From: Gammaproteobacteria bacterium
Lineage (GTDB): Bacteria; Pseudomonadota; Gammaproteobacteria; Pseudomonadales; Pseudohongiellaceae
Direction of reading: 5' to 3'
Assembly: GCA_029253585.1 (NCBI GenBank)
Contig: JAQWZF010000010.1
Span: 1-64,000, forward strand
Length of the DNA: 64,000 bases
Position numbers and translations under genes: made by a program. The notes beneath the pieces are model-generated. The model worked only from the letters and a program-made list of their open reading frames with translations. It made no database searches and had not been told where the DNA came from. Numbering within the stretch: position 1 is the first letter of the stretch; each line of letters opens with the position of its first letter. Shown here piece after piece: positions 8,956 through 18,344 of the stretch.

Positions 8956-10614
8956 TCAAGCTCGTACTTCCAGATTAATTTCTTCGAGGATAAGTAGTTT
9001 TGCTGCGCTCTGATTCGTGGCTGGCAGCTTTTTCAGTATCAGTTTTTTGCGCGTATCGTCACGATAGCTTGGTGATCTATAGGCAAGCCAGAAATGCACC
9101 TCAATGCTTTTCTCGTCTTCGCTCACTATCACGAAGTCCGATAGTCCCAGAGTAATCTGACTGGCATTGCCGATGACGCGCTCTCTGTTACTGCGCCACG
9201 CTTCCTTGTTTCGATGATAGCGAGGGACAAAGGCGACATCGTAACTGGCAAAATACTCATCTAGATTTTGCCCCTGCCAGGCGTCTATCCAATTCCCCAC
9301 CATCTGCCGTGTATCGAGGTCCATCGCGCCTGCAGGAATTGCTGCTGCTGGCGCAGAATCAGCCTCTGCAGCGGTGACTTCGTCTTCATCATCGAGAGCC
9401 AGCATGGGTCTGGTGACTACGATTTTCGCTAGTGGGGCAGGCTCAGTGCTGCGCGGCGAATCATCCAGCACAAACAATATGGGCTGGTCGTTCACCATCG
9501 GCTCAAACTCGGGTTCGGTAATTGCGCCCTGCGCAATACCTCTCTCCTGCCCCGCTACAAGAGCAAGATTCGAATCGTAAACCGAAGTATCCTCAGCTGC
9601 ATTAGCGCCAGCTTGCGAGCCTGGGGCGACATCCTCATCCTCATCCTCAGCGAAAGGCGATGGGCTCGCCGAGGGAGCTCCCTGACGCGCAGGCGAATTC
9701 TCTATACTGCCGACCCTACCCTCCCCGGCATTTTCAGCCTCACCTGGGTTCAGTAGTCGAATAAGCAAGGCTAGCAAGGCACTGACGATTACCGCCACGA
9801 TTGGACCCACCAGCAGCCATCGATTGCCCTGCCTGGATTGACTGCTCGGGACCGGCTCCTCGCCATCGATACTACGAAGTGCCTTTAGCAACTCTTCTCT
9901 CGTTACAGGCTGCAAGTCCAGGTCATGTCGCCGTAGCGCAACTATTAACTGGCACAGTGAATAAGCCGGCCCTGGATACCCCTTACACAACTTATAGAAT
10001 TGACTCTTCGCCCCGGGCTCAAGCTGCAAACCCGGAAGATTCATCTTCTCGAGAAAAGCTGTCAGGAAGTGAGATGTAGTTTCAGCATTCATCGGCTCGA
10101 GTAAGAAGTTGTGAGACACATGCTGCAATAGCGGCCTGAATTCCTTCTTACTGCTCAGACGTTTCTCTAGATCTGGCTCTCCACACAGGACAATATTGAT
10201 GACCCGATTCTGCTCAACCTGCACCCCGGCGAGTTTGTAAATTTCAATCAGAGTTATATCGCTTAGCTGGTGCGCATCATCGAATATAATGACCAAGGGC
10301 TTCTGAGCTGTACTCGCGAGGCTATCTTCCAAGTGCCGAAAGATATTAGATGTATCTGGAATATCGAGCACTTTAGCTATCATGCTGCGCAGCATATCAG
10401 GCGATTCGATTGCGTAATCGAAATAGATAACGCGATAATCCTTATGCCGCATGAACTGTGCCAGCTTCTCACAGACCCCGCTCTTACCCGTATGCGGCTG
10501 CCCAATGAATTTTACGAAGGCCTCAGTGCCAGACACCGACGCATGCAGGCCATGCATCGCCTGCAAATAGGGTCCATCGCTGAAATAAAAAGTCTGTCTG
10601 GCCACTGTAAACAA
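8956..10614 (-). CDS. ExeA-like AAA ATPase, single-pass, with C-terminal NTF2-like domain
   Basis: 552 residues. An ExeA/MshM-type AAA domain occupies about 1-245, with Walker A GQPHTGKS (38-45), Walker B LVIIFDDA (107-114) and a sensor region IVLCGEPDL (141-149). A transmembrane helix follows at about 266-287, then a long acidic, Pro/Ala-rich linker. The C-terminal 115 residues (MVGNWIDAWQGQNLDEYFASY...) look like a SnoaL/NTF2-type fold. Relatives drive secretion or envelope assembly, but the usual peptidoglycan-binding tail is absent. Start is TTG at 10614 or GTG at 10605. It lies 93 bases after trmJ on the same strand. Confidence 0.75.
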   Translation of the reverse strand: MFTVARQTFYFSDGPYLQAMHGLHASVSGTEAFVKFIGQPHTGKSGVCEKLAQFMRHKDYRVIYFDYAIESPDMLRSMIAKVLDIPDTSNIFRHLEDSLASTAQKPLVIIFDDAHQLSDITLIEIYKLAGVQVEQNRVINIVLCGEPDLEKRLSSKKEFRPLLQHVSHNFLLEPMNAETTSHFLTAFLEKMNLPGLQLEPGAKSQFYKLCKGYPGPAYSLCQLIVALRRHDLDLQPVTREELLKALRSIDGEEPVPSSQSRQGNRWLLVGPIVAVIVSALLALLIRLLNPGEAENAGEGRVGSIENSPARQGAPSASPSPFAEDEDEDVAPGSQAGANAAEDTSVYDSNLALVAGQERGIAQGAITEPEFEPMVNDQPILFVLDDSPRSTEPAPLAKIVVTRPMLALDDEDEVTAAEADSAPAAAIPAGAMDLDTRQMVGNWIDAWQGQNLDEYFASYDVAFVPRYHRNKEAWRSNRERVIGNASQITLGLSDFVIVSEDEKSIEVHFWLAYRSPSYRDDTRKKLILKKLPATNQSAAKLLILEEINLEVRA

Positions 10615-10707
10615 CTACACCTGTCGCTTTCTGATTTTCTTGATTCCGCCGAACAGTCAGTTCTGTTGGCTAATCTAGAAACTAGACTTACTGAACCGCC
10701 CCCCGCT

Positions 10708-11490
10708 CTACTCTTTGCTTTTTTCTTGTAGCTCGGCCTCTAACTTCTTCTCGTTGTCGAGTCTAAACTCGATGTTACTGAGGATGCCCCTAAGAATATT
10801 CATCTCCATTACATCGATTCGGATGCGACTAAACAAACGGCGCATTCTCGGCATAAGCTGTCTCGGGTTCTCCGGATCGTGAAATTTAATTGCTGTCATC
10901 ACCCGTTCCAGATGCACATAGAAATGTTCCATCTGTTCGCCATTGGCTTTTTCCTGGTCCCAAAACTCATCTTCGGCCACGGCAGTTTGTTCTGCCAGGG
11001 CCAATGCGGCTTTCCGCACCTCATAACAAACAACCATCACAGCTGCAGACAGGTTAAGGGAACTGTAATTTGGGTCTGCGGGAATCTGCACATGAAAATG
11101 GCACAGCTGCAGCTCCTCGTTGTTCAATCCAGAGTCTTCACGACCAAATACCAGCGCAACCTTGTTTACACCGGCCTCGGCCACTGTCTTGTGCGCACAT
11201 TGTTCCGGATTCACCATGGGCCAAGGAATATTTCGAGAGCGGGCGCTGGCACCAATGATTAGCCCGCAATCCTCAACAGCTTCCTGAAGACTTGAGACCA
11301 CCCTCGCATTATCGAGAATATCTACAGCGCCCACAGCCCTACCCACTGCCACGCCGCTCGGAAAGTCCTCCGGCCGAACCAAGATCAGCTTGCTTAGACC
11401 CATATTCTTCATGGCACGCGCAGTGGCGCCAATATTGCCTGGATGGGAGGTATTAACTAGTACTACTGAGACCTGACTGAAATCAAACAT
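10708..11490 (-). CDS. trmJ: tRNA (cytidine/uridine-32-2'-O)-methyltransferase TrmJ
   Basis: 260 residues. The SPOUT methyltransferase motifs are present: LVNTSHPGNIGATARAMKNM (about 11-30), VFGREDSGLNNEE (about 114-126) and PNYSSLNLSAAV (about 137-149), which builds the SAM-binding knot. It methylates the ribose of nucleotide 32 in several tRNAs. The C-terminal helical extension typical of TrmJ follows. It is divergent from suhB, an arrangement conserved in gammaproteobacteria. Confidence 0.93.
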   Translation of the reverse strand: MFDFSQVSVVLVNTSHPGNIGATARAMKNMGLSKLILVRPEDFPSGVAVGRAVGAVDILDNARVVSSLQEAVEDCGLIIGASARSRNIPWPMVNPEQCAHKTVAEAGVNKVALVFGREDSGLNNEELQLCHFHVQIPADPNYSSLNLSAAVMVVCYEVRKAALALAEQTAVAEDEFWDQEKANGEQMEHFYVHLERVMTAIKFHDPENPRQLMPRMRRLFSRIRIDVMEMNILRGILSNIEFRLDNEKKLEAELQEKSKE

Positions 11491-11786
11491 TGTACAACTA
11501 CTATTCCGACCAAAAGAGCGGCGAATTATAGCAGGATACTAGCGATGCCGCGGGCCAACAGCAGCTAAATTCCGTCCGAATAGCCCAACATTGGAATAGT
11601 TTCCTTCTGCTTTCTTTTGTTTGCTATCATAGCCCCAAAATTCGGTAGCTGTAGCGCAGTTCGCGGACACGGATAATTCCTCAAGAATTCTCCTGCAGGC
11701 TCAAATAAGATGGGCTGCATCTACTCGATTCTAGCCCAAAAACAGCCAAGAGGCCGCTGCCTGTTGGCATGGTCAGGAAGTCAGTA

Positions 11787-12566
11787 ATGCACCCCTTGTT
11801 AAACATCGCACTGCAAGCTGCAAGAGACGCGGCTGAGGCCATAGCACACAGTAGTGATCGCCTCGATAGAATTAAAATAATCAACGACGATCCAGATAAT
11901 TTTCTCACCTCGATGGATCTGGAAGCCGAAAAAACAATTATCTATCACCTAGAGAAAGCCCATCCCGAGCACAGTTTCCATTCCCGCGCCTCCGGCCTTA
12001 GGGAGGGTGAGAACAAGAATACCGTTTGGCTTATCGACCCACTGGTCGGCAATAGAAACTTTGCCACCGGTTATACCCAATTCGGCGTATCTCTGGCCTG
12101 CCAGATCGAGGGCACAGTCCAACACGCGATATTCCTCTGCCCGCTTCTGCGAGAAGAGTTCATCGCAACACGCGGCGCCGGTGCTCGCCTGAATTCACAT
12201 AGAATACGAGTGGGCAATCGAAAAGAGATTCAGGGAAGCCTGCTCAGCATCAATCCAGACGGATTATACCAAGACGTAGCCATCGCCCTGCAGTCAGAAT
12301 TTATGAGAGCAGGAGCCAGCCCGCGAATTTCCGGCTGTACCGCGCTGGATATGATACAGATAGCAGCAGATCGGATGCAGGGTGGCAGCGCAGCCAATGA
12401 GAATCGACTCACCTTAGCCGCGGCCAAACTCATACTGCAGGAGGCCGGTGGGCTGCTGGCTAGTGAGAGCGGCAACCCGAACCTTAACGAGGCCAAGGAG
12501 TTGCACTTCGGCAATCCGAAGATATACAAGCAGTTGAGTAAGATAAGAAAAGGGCTCGCGGTCTAG
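11787..12566 (+). CDS. suhB: SuhB homologue lacking catalytic metal ligands
   Basis: 259 residues starting MHPLLNIALQAARDA, which lines up without gaps with E. coli SuhB over the first hundred residues. The inositol monophosphatase metal sites are damaged. The TEES position reads SRAS (E67 to R), DPLDGTT reads DPLVGNR (D87 to V) and PWD reads RLT (D212 to T). D84 is kept. SuhB also acts with NusA in antitermination of rRNA operons, a role known not to need catalysis. I infer this protein keeps only that role. The start at 11787 is chosen over 11769 by the conserved N-terminus. Confidence 0.85.
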   Translation: MHPLLNIALQAARDAAEAIAHSSDRLDRIKIINDDPDNFLTSMDLEAEKTIIYHLEKAHPEHSFHSRASGLREGENKNTVWLIDPLVGNRNFATGYTQFGVSLACQIEGTVQHAIFLCPLLREEFIATRGAGARLNSHRIRVGNRKEIQGSLLSINPDGLYQDVAIALQSEFMRAGASPRISGCTALDMIQIAADRMQGGSAANENRLTLAAAKLILQEAGGLLASESGNPNLNEAKELHFGNPKIYKQLSKIRKGLAV

Positions 12567-12673
12567 GATTGCAACTTTCTGTGTCTGTCGATATTTGTAT
12601 TGCAATCTAAGGTATATTGATGAAGAGATAGGTAGAGACAGATTTGGAATTTCCCACTGGATACCGCATTTAT

Positions 12674-14059
12674 ATGTCTTCAACTAATAATAAGCACAGC
12701 TTTAACCTGTCAGAAGGCTCCATTGAAAAGTCCCTAATTCGCATGACGACACCGATGATAATCGGCATGCTCATGTTATTTACCTTCAGCCTGGTAGACA
12801 CCCTGTTCATCAGCTTCCTTGGCACCGAAGCACTCACCGCCATTAGTTTCACCTTCCCGGTTACATTCACCATCATGAGTCTGGCCATAGGCCTTGGCAT
12901 AGGCGCATCGGCTGTCGTTGGCAAGTATCTGGGCAGGTCTGATTACGAGAGAGCCAAAGAAGCCTCTACCGTAATCAACTATATCTCCTTGATGCTCGCT
13001 GCCATCGTGGTGGGCCTATGCTGGTTCTTCATGGAGCAGATCTTCTCTGTGATGGGTGCGAGTAAATCGCTTATGCCAGCGATCAGAGAATATATGGTGG
13101 TCTGGTTTCCGGGCAGCATTATGGTGGTCTGCATCATGACTGGCAACAGTGTGCTGCGCGCCTGCGGCGATACCAAGACACCGAGCATCTTGATGGCTGG
13201 CGCCGGCCTTATCAATGCGGTTCTAGACCCAATCTTTATCTTCGGTCTCGGCCCCGTTCCGGCACTCGGCATCCAGGGAGCGGCATGGGCGACAGTAATA
13301 GCCTGGGGAGTCGGCTACTTCTATCTGATATATCTGCTTGTCATTAAGAAAGAGCTTGTCAGTCGCTCTCTACCGAGCAGGCCTGTCATGCTGTCATCGG
13401 GGCGAGAGATGCTGCGCATCGGAGTACCTGCAGCCGGTGCGAATATGATGACTCCCCTAGCGGCAGGCATCATGACCGCCATTGCCGCAAGCTTTGGCGA
13501 CAGCGCCGTTGCAGCATTCGGTGTCGGGGCCCGATTGGAGCCTATTGCCACACTCATTGTATTAGCGATGTCTTCCTCACTGCCGCCGCTCATCAGTCAA
13601 AACTTTGGTGCCGGAAAAATAGATCGCGTGGAGAAAGCCTACAGGCTAGCCATTAAATTCATTTTGAGTTGGCAGTTACTAGTCTATGTAGTTCTCGCAC
13701 TTGGAGCAGGTGTGATCGCCTCTACCTTCTCTGACGACCCCGAAGTTATCCAAACCATCAAACTCTTTCTCTGGATCTTGCCCCTGGGTTACGGCATGCA
13801 GGGCATAATCATACTCTCCAATTCGTCACTGAATGCCTTACACAGGCCTATGTCGGCTCTCTACTTAAGCGCCGCCAGATTCTTCCTGTTCTACGTACCT
13901 CTGGCCTATGCGGGTAGCCAGCTATTTGGTTTGGTGGGGTTTTTCGCGGGGGCAGCTTGTGGCAACCTGCTGATGGCCGCAATATCTCTGCGAACCGTCA
14001 ACAAGGCGCTCTCGGGCGAGCATGAGACACTCGCCAACTCTTCAGAGAATATGGCCTAA
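12674..14059 (+). CDS. MATE-family multidrug/cation efflux protein
   Basis: About 461 residues from the ATG at 12674 (an earlier in-frame ATG exists at 12644). Twelve hydrophobic segments in two halves give the MATE topology, starting after the amphipathic GSIEKSLIRMTTPMI motif. It sits in the inner membrane and exports cationic compounds using a sodium or proton gradient. The substrate cannot be inferred. It follows suhB on the same strand. Confidence 0.88.
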   Translation: MSSTNNKHSFNLSEGSIEKSLIRMTTPMIIGMLMLFTFSLVDTLFISFLGTEALTAISFTFPVTFTIMSLAIGLGIGASAVVGKYLGRSDYERAKEASTVINYISLMLAAIVVGLCWFFMEQIFSVMGASKSLMPAIREYMVVWFPGSIMVVCIMTGNSVLRACGDTKTPSILMAGAGLINAVLDPIFIFGLGPVPALGIQGAAWATVIAWGVGYFYLIYLLVIKKELVSRSLPSRPVMLSSGREMLRIGVPAAGANMMTPLAAGIMTAIAASFGDSAVAAFGVGARLEPIATLIVLAMSSSLPPLISQNFGAGKIDRVEKAYRLAIKFILSWQLLVYVVLALGAGVIASTFSDDPEVIQTIKLFLWILPLGYGMQGIIILSNSSLNALHRPMSALYLSAARFFLFYVPLAYAGSQLFGLVGFFAGAACGNLLMAAISLRTVNKALSGEHETLANSSENMA

Positions 14060-14063
14060 AGGC

Positions 14064-15665
14064 CTAACTGCGAAACAGGTTCTTTACGCCGCCCAGTAAC
14101 GAGCTTGAAGCAGGTGGTGGCACAGCCAAATCGGCTTCCTTCTCCTCGGTGCTGGCAGCCTCAACGAAGGTAAAACTCTTGTCCTCAACAGTCGCGCTGC
14201 AGGGCTCATCGTCATAGCTCAAACGATTATTCGCCTGCTGAAAGGCAAGCATCTCCATGCAGATCTCGTTGTAATCTTCCTGTGTTAGCAGCTCTGGACA
14301 CTCTTTCATGTTGAGAACGAACTGCTGATCGTTCGCCGCAGAAAGGTAGTGCAGCTCCCTCTTATCGGTGAGTAGCAAGCCATCTTCCTTCGCGATATTG
14401 TAAAGTGGAGTCCCACGCAGTGGTATGTAGGGGAAGAAGAAGAAATGCTCTGGCGCTATTTCCTGGTTTAGCTTCAGCGTCTGGCGCATATTATCAGCGC
14501 TCTCGCGTGGCGCACCGACAATATTAAAGGTAAGCCGGTTAATGCCTGCCTTCTTGCAGTTGGCAGCGGCTTCGATAACTTGCTTGTTAGTCATCTTACG
14601 ACCAAGCATCTTCGCTCTGAATTGCTCATCACCACTTTCGATGCCAAACCAGATCGTGTGACAACCTGCCTCGGCGGCGGTCTTGCAGAATTCTTCGTTC
14701 ATCACCTCGACACGCGAGTTTATCGAGAACGGAAGGCGTATCTGTTTTTTGTAGAGCTCGAAGAATGCGCGCACGAATTTCAAGTTGGAAAGAAAAAGCT
14801 CGTCCCAGAATTCGAAATAGCCTACGCCATACTTGTCGCGCAGGCGGATGAGTTCATCAACCATATCCTGCGGATCGTACTTCCTAAGAAAGGTCTTCTT
14901 GGTCTTCCAGCCTTCAAGAATTGGGGTATTACAGCAGTAGGTGCAACGATAGGGACAACCCCGGCCGGTCATAACCGGTAACACCAACTTCCCTTTCGGG
15001 CCAAAGATCGAGGAGTTTACGTCTTTGAATCCGTCTTCTTTTTCAAAGACGTCGTAGTCGGGGAACGGAAGCGATGCTAAATCACCAATCTGGTGCGCTT
15101 CGGTTTCATAGACAGACCCGTCTATCAATTTTTCCCACATGCCATCGGCGGGACCGTGTTTCATGCCCATTAGATGCTGCACCAAGTTACCAATGGCGTA
15201 CTCACCATCGCCTACGCAAATGTAATCGATATCAGGATTCTCAATAGTCTGCTCTTGTGACAACATCGCTTGATAGCCACCGATAACGATAGGCATATCT
15301 GGCATCAATTTTTTAATCTCGGCGAAGTAGGGCTCCATCGGATACCAGTGCGGGCTCATGATCGAGAATGCGATCACATCCGCATCCAGATCCTGAATCA
15401 TGCGCGCATAGTTCTCCGGCGAATATTTCTCCGCATCGCGCAGAATGAGAACCGGCTCAAGCAATACTTCAACATGGGGGAAGTCGCGCTTTAGATAAGC
15501 CGACATGCTCGCGATAGGCATGGCAATTTCGTTACCGTCGGGAGAATAAAACGAGAACGCCAGACGCAGCGTCTTCTTTTTAACACTCCCGAACCACCGT
15601 GATTTATCCTGAGGATATACTGGCCGGTCGTTGCCAACCGCAATAAGATCTGCCTTCGAATTCAT
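14064..15665 (-). CDS. B12-binding-domain radical SAM protein, unknown reaction
   Basis: 533 residues from the ATG at 15665, which has an AGGG ribosome site; an in-frame start at 15839 lacks support. A cobalamin-binding-type Rossmann domain (about 45-190, with VIAFSIMSPHWYP and DYICVGDGEYA) precedes a radical SAM barrel with GRGCPYRCTYCC (C237, C241, C244). The C-terminus is low-complexity. Relatives include methyltransferases and ring-forming enzymes. The B12 ligand histidine motif DxHxxG is not seen, so cobalamin binding is uncertain. It is convergent with the MATE gene and stands alone. Confidence 0.8.
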   Translation of the reverse strand: MNSKADLIAVGNDRPVYPQDKSRWFGSVKKKTLRLAFSFYSPDGNEIAMPIASMSAYLKRDFPHVEVLLEPVLILRDAEKYSPENYARMIQDLDADVIAFSIMSPHWYPMEPYFAEIKKLMPDMPIVIGGYQAMLSQEQTIENPDIDYICVGDGEYAIGNLVQHLMGMKHGPADGMWEKLIDGSVYETEAHQIGDLASLPFPDYDVFEKEDGFKDVNSSIFGPKGKLVLPVMTGRGCPYRCTYCCNTPILEGWKTKKTFLRKYDPQDMVDELIRLRDKYGVGYFEFWDELFLSNLKFVRAFFELYKKQIRLPFSINSRVEVMNEEFCKTAAEAGCHTIWFGIESGDEQFRAKMLGRKMTNKQVIEAAANCKKAGINRLTFNIVGAPRESADNMRQTLKLNQEIAPEHFFFFPYIPLRGTPLYNIAKEDGLLLTDKRELHYLSAANDQQFVLNMKECPELLTQEDYNEICMEMLAFQQANNRLSYDDEPCSATVEDKSFTFVEAASTEEKEADLAVPPPASSSLLGGVKNLFRS

Positions 15666-15990
15666 AATTAAACCCTGAGTACTCTCTTTGCAAGGCCTAC
15701 TCCAGCCTAATCCTAAAAACCTGGTCGAAAAACCTAGAAAAAGCCTGCCATCAACACTGACAGAGCCTATCCAATTGCTATCGACTGAATAGCGCAAAAG
15801 TATACCAGTCTCCTGAATAATTATCATGAATCTCGCCACACATAACCCTGCTTAAACTGTGGTTAATAGCCATTCGCAGAGGCAACGGTTTCCAGCAATC
15901 TATGATTGCTTTATGCTTCATCTGATTCCCAAACATCATTGCCCTGAGTGGCTCGCAAATAGCCATCTATTGACTTGGAAAATACGCGCT

Positions 15991-16545
15991 ATGGATGCAC
16001 TAGAAGCACTACATTCGAGAAGCTCGGTTCCCAGACTGAGCGAACCTCTTCCCTCCCCGCAAATGCTCGAAAATATCTACAAGGCAGCCTTTAGGGCGGC
16101 AGATCACGCGGTTCTCAGACCCTGGCGCTTTCTGCTGATCAAGGGTGACTCACGAATAAGGCTGGGGGATCTATTTGTCGATGCCGGCCTTGCTAATGAT
16201 GCATCCCTGGGCTCTAACGCGCAGGAAAAGCTGCGCCGCAAGCCCATGCGGGCGCCGCTCATTGTCGTATGTATTTCCAACTACAAGCCCCACCCTAAGG
16301 TGCCACAGATTGAGCAGGATTTGTCCGCAGCTGCAGCCACCCAGAACATGTTGCTCGCGGCATTTGCACAAGGCGTGGGCGCTATGTGGAGAACAGGCTC
16401 GCTGGCCTACAATTCGGTCGTCAAAGATGGTCTGGGATTGAGCGCCGATGAGAAAATCATTGGTTTTCTCTACATAGGCACGATAGAAGGCGGCACCAAG
16501 CAATTGTGCGAGCCCGACGTACAAGCCCACTTTCAAGAATGGTAG
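15991..16545 (+). CDS. YdjA-like nitroreductase-family flavoprotein
   Basis: 184 residues starting MDALEALHSRSSVPRL, the normal N-terminus of YdjA-type small nitroreductases. An upstream in-frame extension from 15859 has no family support. FMN-contact features are the RSS near the start and the PWRFLLI block near residue 43. It reduces nitro or related compounds with NAD(P)H, but the physiological substrate is unknown. It is followed after 15 bases by a small zinc-ribbon gene, probably as an operon. Confidence 0.83.
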   Translation: MDALEALHSRSSVPRLSEPLPSPQMLENIYKAAFRAADHAVLRPWRFLLIKGDSRIRLGDLFVDAGLANDASLGSNAQEKLRRKPMRAPLIVVCISNYKPHPKVPQIEQDLSAAAATQNMLLAAFAQGVGAMWRTGSLAYNSVVKDGLGLSADEKIIGFLYIGTIEGGTKQLCEPDVQAHFQEW

Positions 16546-16560
16546 CTAGGCTCTGAGAAC

Positions 16561-16965
16561 ATGGGAAGCCAAAGCATCACAATGCAATGCTGGAAATGCG
16601 GGAAAACTCTGCTCAATTTGCTGCTGCCATTTTCTCGCTATGAAGAATGCAGCACCTGTAAGGCCGATCTCCACGCCTGCACCTCCTGTAAGAGTTATGC
16701 CCCCGGCCTCTCCGATGCCTGCAGCGAGGATAGAGCCGATTTCGTGCTAGACAAGGAAAAGGCCAACTTCTGCGACTTTTTTAAAGTGAACACTAAGGCT
16801 TATAGTAAGAAAGACGATGCCGCCGCAATAGCGGCCAAGGCCAGCCTCGCCGAACTGTTTGGGGAAGAAGTGGAAGAAGACAAGCTTGAGAGCACAACAC
16901 CGACAAAAGAGGCCGACAAGGCACTCGATGAATTAAAACGCCTGTTCGGTGATGACTCAGAATAG
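16561..16965 (+). CDS. Small cysteine-rich zinc-ribbon protein
   Basis: 134 residues. Eight cysteines occur in the first half: C10-x2-C13, C30-x2-C33, C40-x2-C43, C54 and C71. This fits two structural zinc sites. The C-terminal part is charged and helical and ends KALDELKRLFGDDSE. The true start may be M8 (16582), directly before CWKCGK. I recognise it as a conserved hypothetical type, with no known role. Confidence 0.72.
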   Translation: MGSQSITMQCWKCGKTLLNLLLPFSRYEECSTCKADLHACTSCKSYAPGLSDACSEDRADFVLDKEKANFCDFFKVNTKAYSKKDDAAAIAAKASLAELFGEEVEEDKLESTTPTKEADKALDELKRLFGDDSE

Positions 16966-17041
16966 CCTTATCCCAAACTGGCTTTACACAGTAGTTAAGA
17001 AATTTACACAAGAAAACATCTCTCGCAAAAATCGCAGCAGC

Positions 17042-17074
17042 GTTCATTTGCAGTTCATCTAGACAGCGTACTAT
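17042..17074 (+). promoter_or_regulatory. Direct-repeat activator-type promoter
   Basis: GTTCAT-N5-GTTCAT (17042-17058), an 11-base direct repeat of the kind bound by OmpR/PhoB-class response regulators. It sits just upstream of a -10-like TACTAT (17069-17074). The only gene downstream is the broken exported-protein gene starting at 17100. Binding is inferred from pattern and spacing. Confidence 0.4.
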
Positions 17075-17099
17075 GACTGCTAACAACAGGAGAACTGCG

Positions 17100-17660
17100 A
17101 TGAACAAGACACTGCGTACCCAATAACTTTCCTTGTCTGCATTCCTGATCATAGCATCGGGCACAGCCTATGCGGATCATGACAACAGGAATCTCGACGC
17201 ATCGTATCTATTGATCGGCATCGCCACAAGCTATCTGGCATCGGACGCAGCGCGAGATGTTTCCGAAGACAGGACCGTCAGTTCACGTCGCGACAGAGGG
17301 TACAGCCATGATTCACGCAATTCATCACGAAGCTTTGGCAATAGACACGACAACGGCTACAGCGCCAAAAGCGTAACTAGCGAACCGATTCGCGGAGAAA
17401 GCTCACGGCGCACTCGCATAGTCACCAACCCCTATCCCAACCGAGCTCTTAGCGGAATTAGCTTTACAGGCATCGATCGCGGCACAGTCTATATAAACGA
17501 TGTTATAACTTATCCGCGCAAACGACTGATTAGCCGCAGAGGTTACTCCTTGAGTCTCTTTGAGCCCAGTCGATTCCTGAGCGCCCGGGGCTACGTCGAC
17601 TGCATAAGCGTTAAGGCAAAGCGAAAAGAATATTTTACCGTTACTTTTCACTACGAATAA
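17100..17660 (+). pseudogene. Exported protein gene interrupted by a stop in its signal peptide
   Basis: An ATG at 17100 with a strong ribosome site (ACAGGAGAACTGCG) opens MNKTLRTQ, then TAA at 17124. The same frame continues as LSLSAFLIIASGTAYA, a clear signal-peptide core with cleavage site, and another 160 or so residues to 17660. A single base change explains the interruption. Restart at TTG 17133 would give a shortened signal. The mature part is Arg/Ser-rich, then ends with a compact domain. I do not recognise the family. Alternatively this is a sequencing error in an intact gene. Confidence 0.65.
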
Positions 17661-17674
17661 CGCTTTCAACTCGA

Positions 17675-17707
17675 GCCGAATACACCTCTTGCCCAGGCGT
17701 ATTCGGC
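17675..17707. terminator. Hairpin, probable terminator
   Basis: GCCGAATACACC pairs with GGCGTATTCGGC across a nine-base loop, one mismatch. It lies 15 bases after the stop of the upstream plus-strand gene. There is no long T-run, so efficiency is uncertain. Confidence 0.5.
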
Positions 17708-17768
17708 CTCTAGCTTACACCCGTCAAGCACTGCTATACTCGCTGCCGTTTAGCCGGAACAGACGTCA

Positions 17769-18344
17769 ATGCGAACCACAATTTTTTCTACTCCAATAGT
17801 CACCCCCGTACTACGCTTCTTCGCGATACTGATTCTCCAGCTTACTGGCTGGAAAGCTGTGGGGAGCAAAGTATCGGTTCCAAAATATGTGTTGATTGGC
17901 GCACCTCATACTAGCAACTGGGATTTCCCATTGATGCTACTGGTGGTATTGGAATTAAGATTACAGCTGTACTGGATGGGAAAGCACACCCTATTCCCCT
18001 TCCCCTTTTCGGGCCTAATGAAATGGCTGGGAGGCATCCCGATCAATCGGGCAAAGTCGCACAATGTCGTGTTTGATGTGGTGAAGCAATTCAAAGACAA
18101 CGAGACCTTCGTGGTGCTGGTTCCGCCCGAAGGGACAAGAAGCAAAGTCGCGCACTGGAAGACCGGTTTCTACCATATCGCGAACAACGCCGAAGTGCCT
18201 ATCCTAATGGGTTACGTGGATGCAAAGCAGAAAGAGGGGGGATTTGCTGACTTCTTCTACCCTACCGGCGACTTGGAAGCAGACATGAAAGAAATTCGCG
18301 CCTTCTATGCGCAGAAACAAGGACTGAGAGCCGAAAACAGTTAA
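17769..18344 (+). CDS. PlsC-like 1-acylglycerol-phosphate acyltransferase family protein
   Basis: 191 residues. The acyltransferase motifs are HTSNWD (HX4D, residues 47-52), GGIPINR (88-94) and VPPEGTRS (118-125), with a hydrophobic N-terminus that anchors it to the inner membrane. It is shorter than PlsC of E. coli and belongs to a compact subfamily. It probably acylates a lysophospholipid or related alcohol. Its 3' end overlaps the convergent TetR gene by four bases. Confidence 0.85.
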   Translation: MRTTIFSTPIVTPVLRFFAILILQLTGWKAVGSKVSVPKYVLIGAPHTSNWDFPLMLLVVLELRLQLYWMGKHTLFPFPFSGLMKWLGGIPINRAKSHNVVFDVVKQFKDNETFVVLVPPEGTRSKVAHWKTGFYHIANNAEVPILMGYVDAKQKEGGFADFFYPTGDLEADMKEIRAFYAQKQGLRAENS

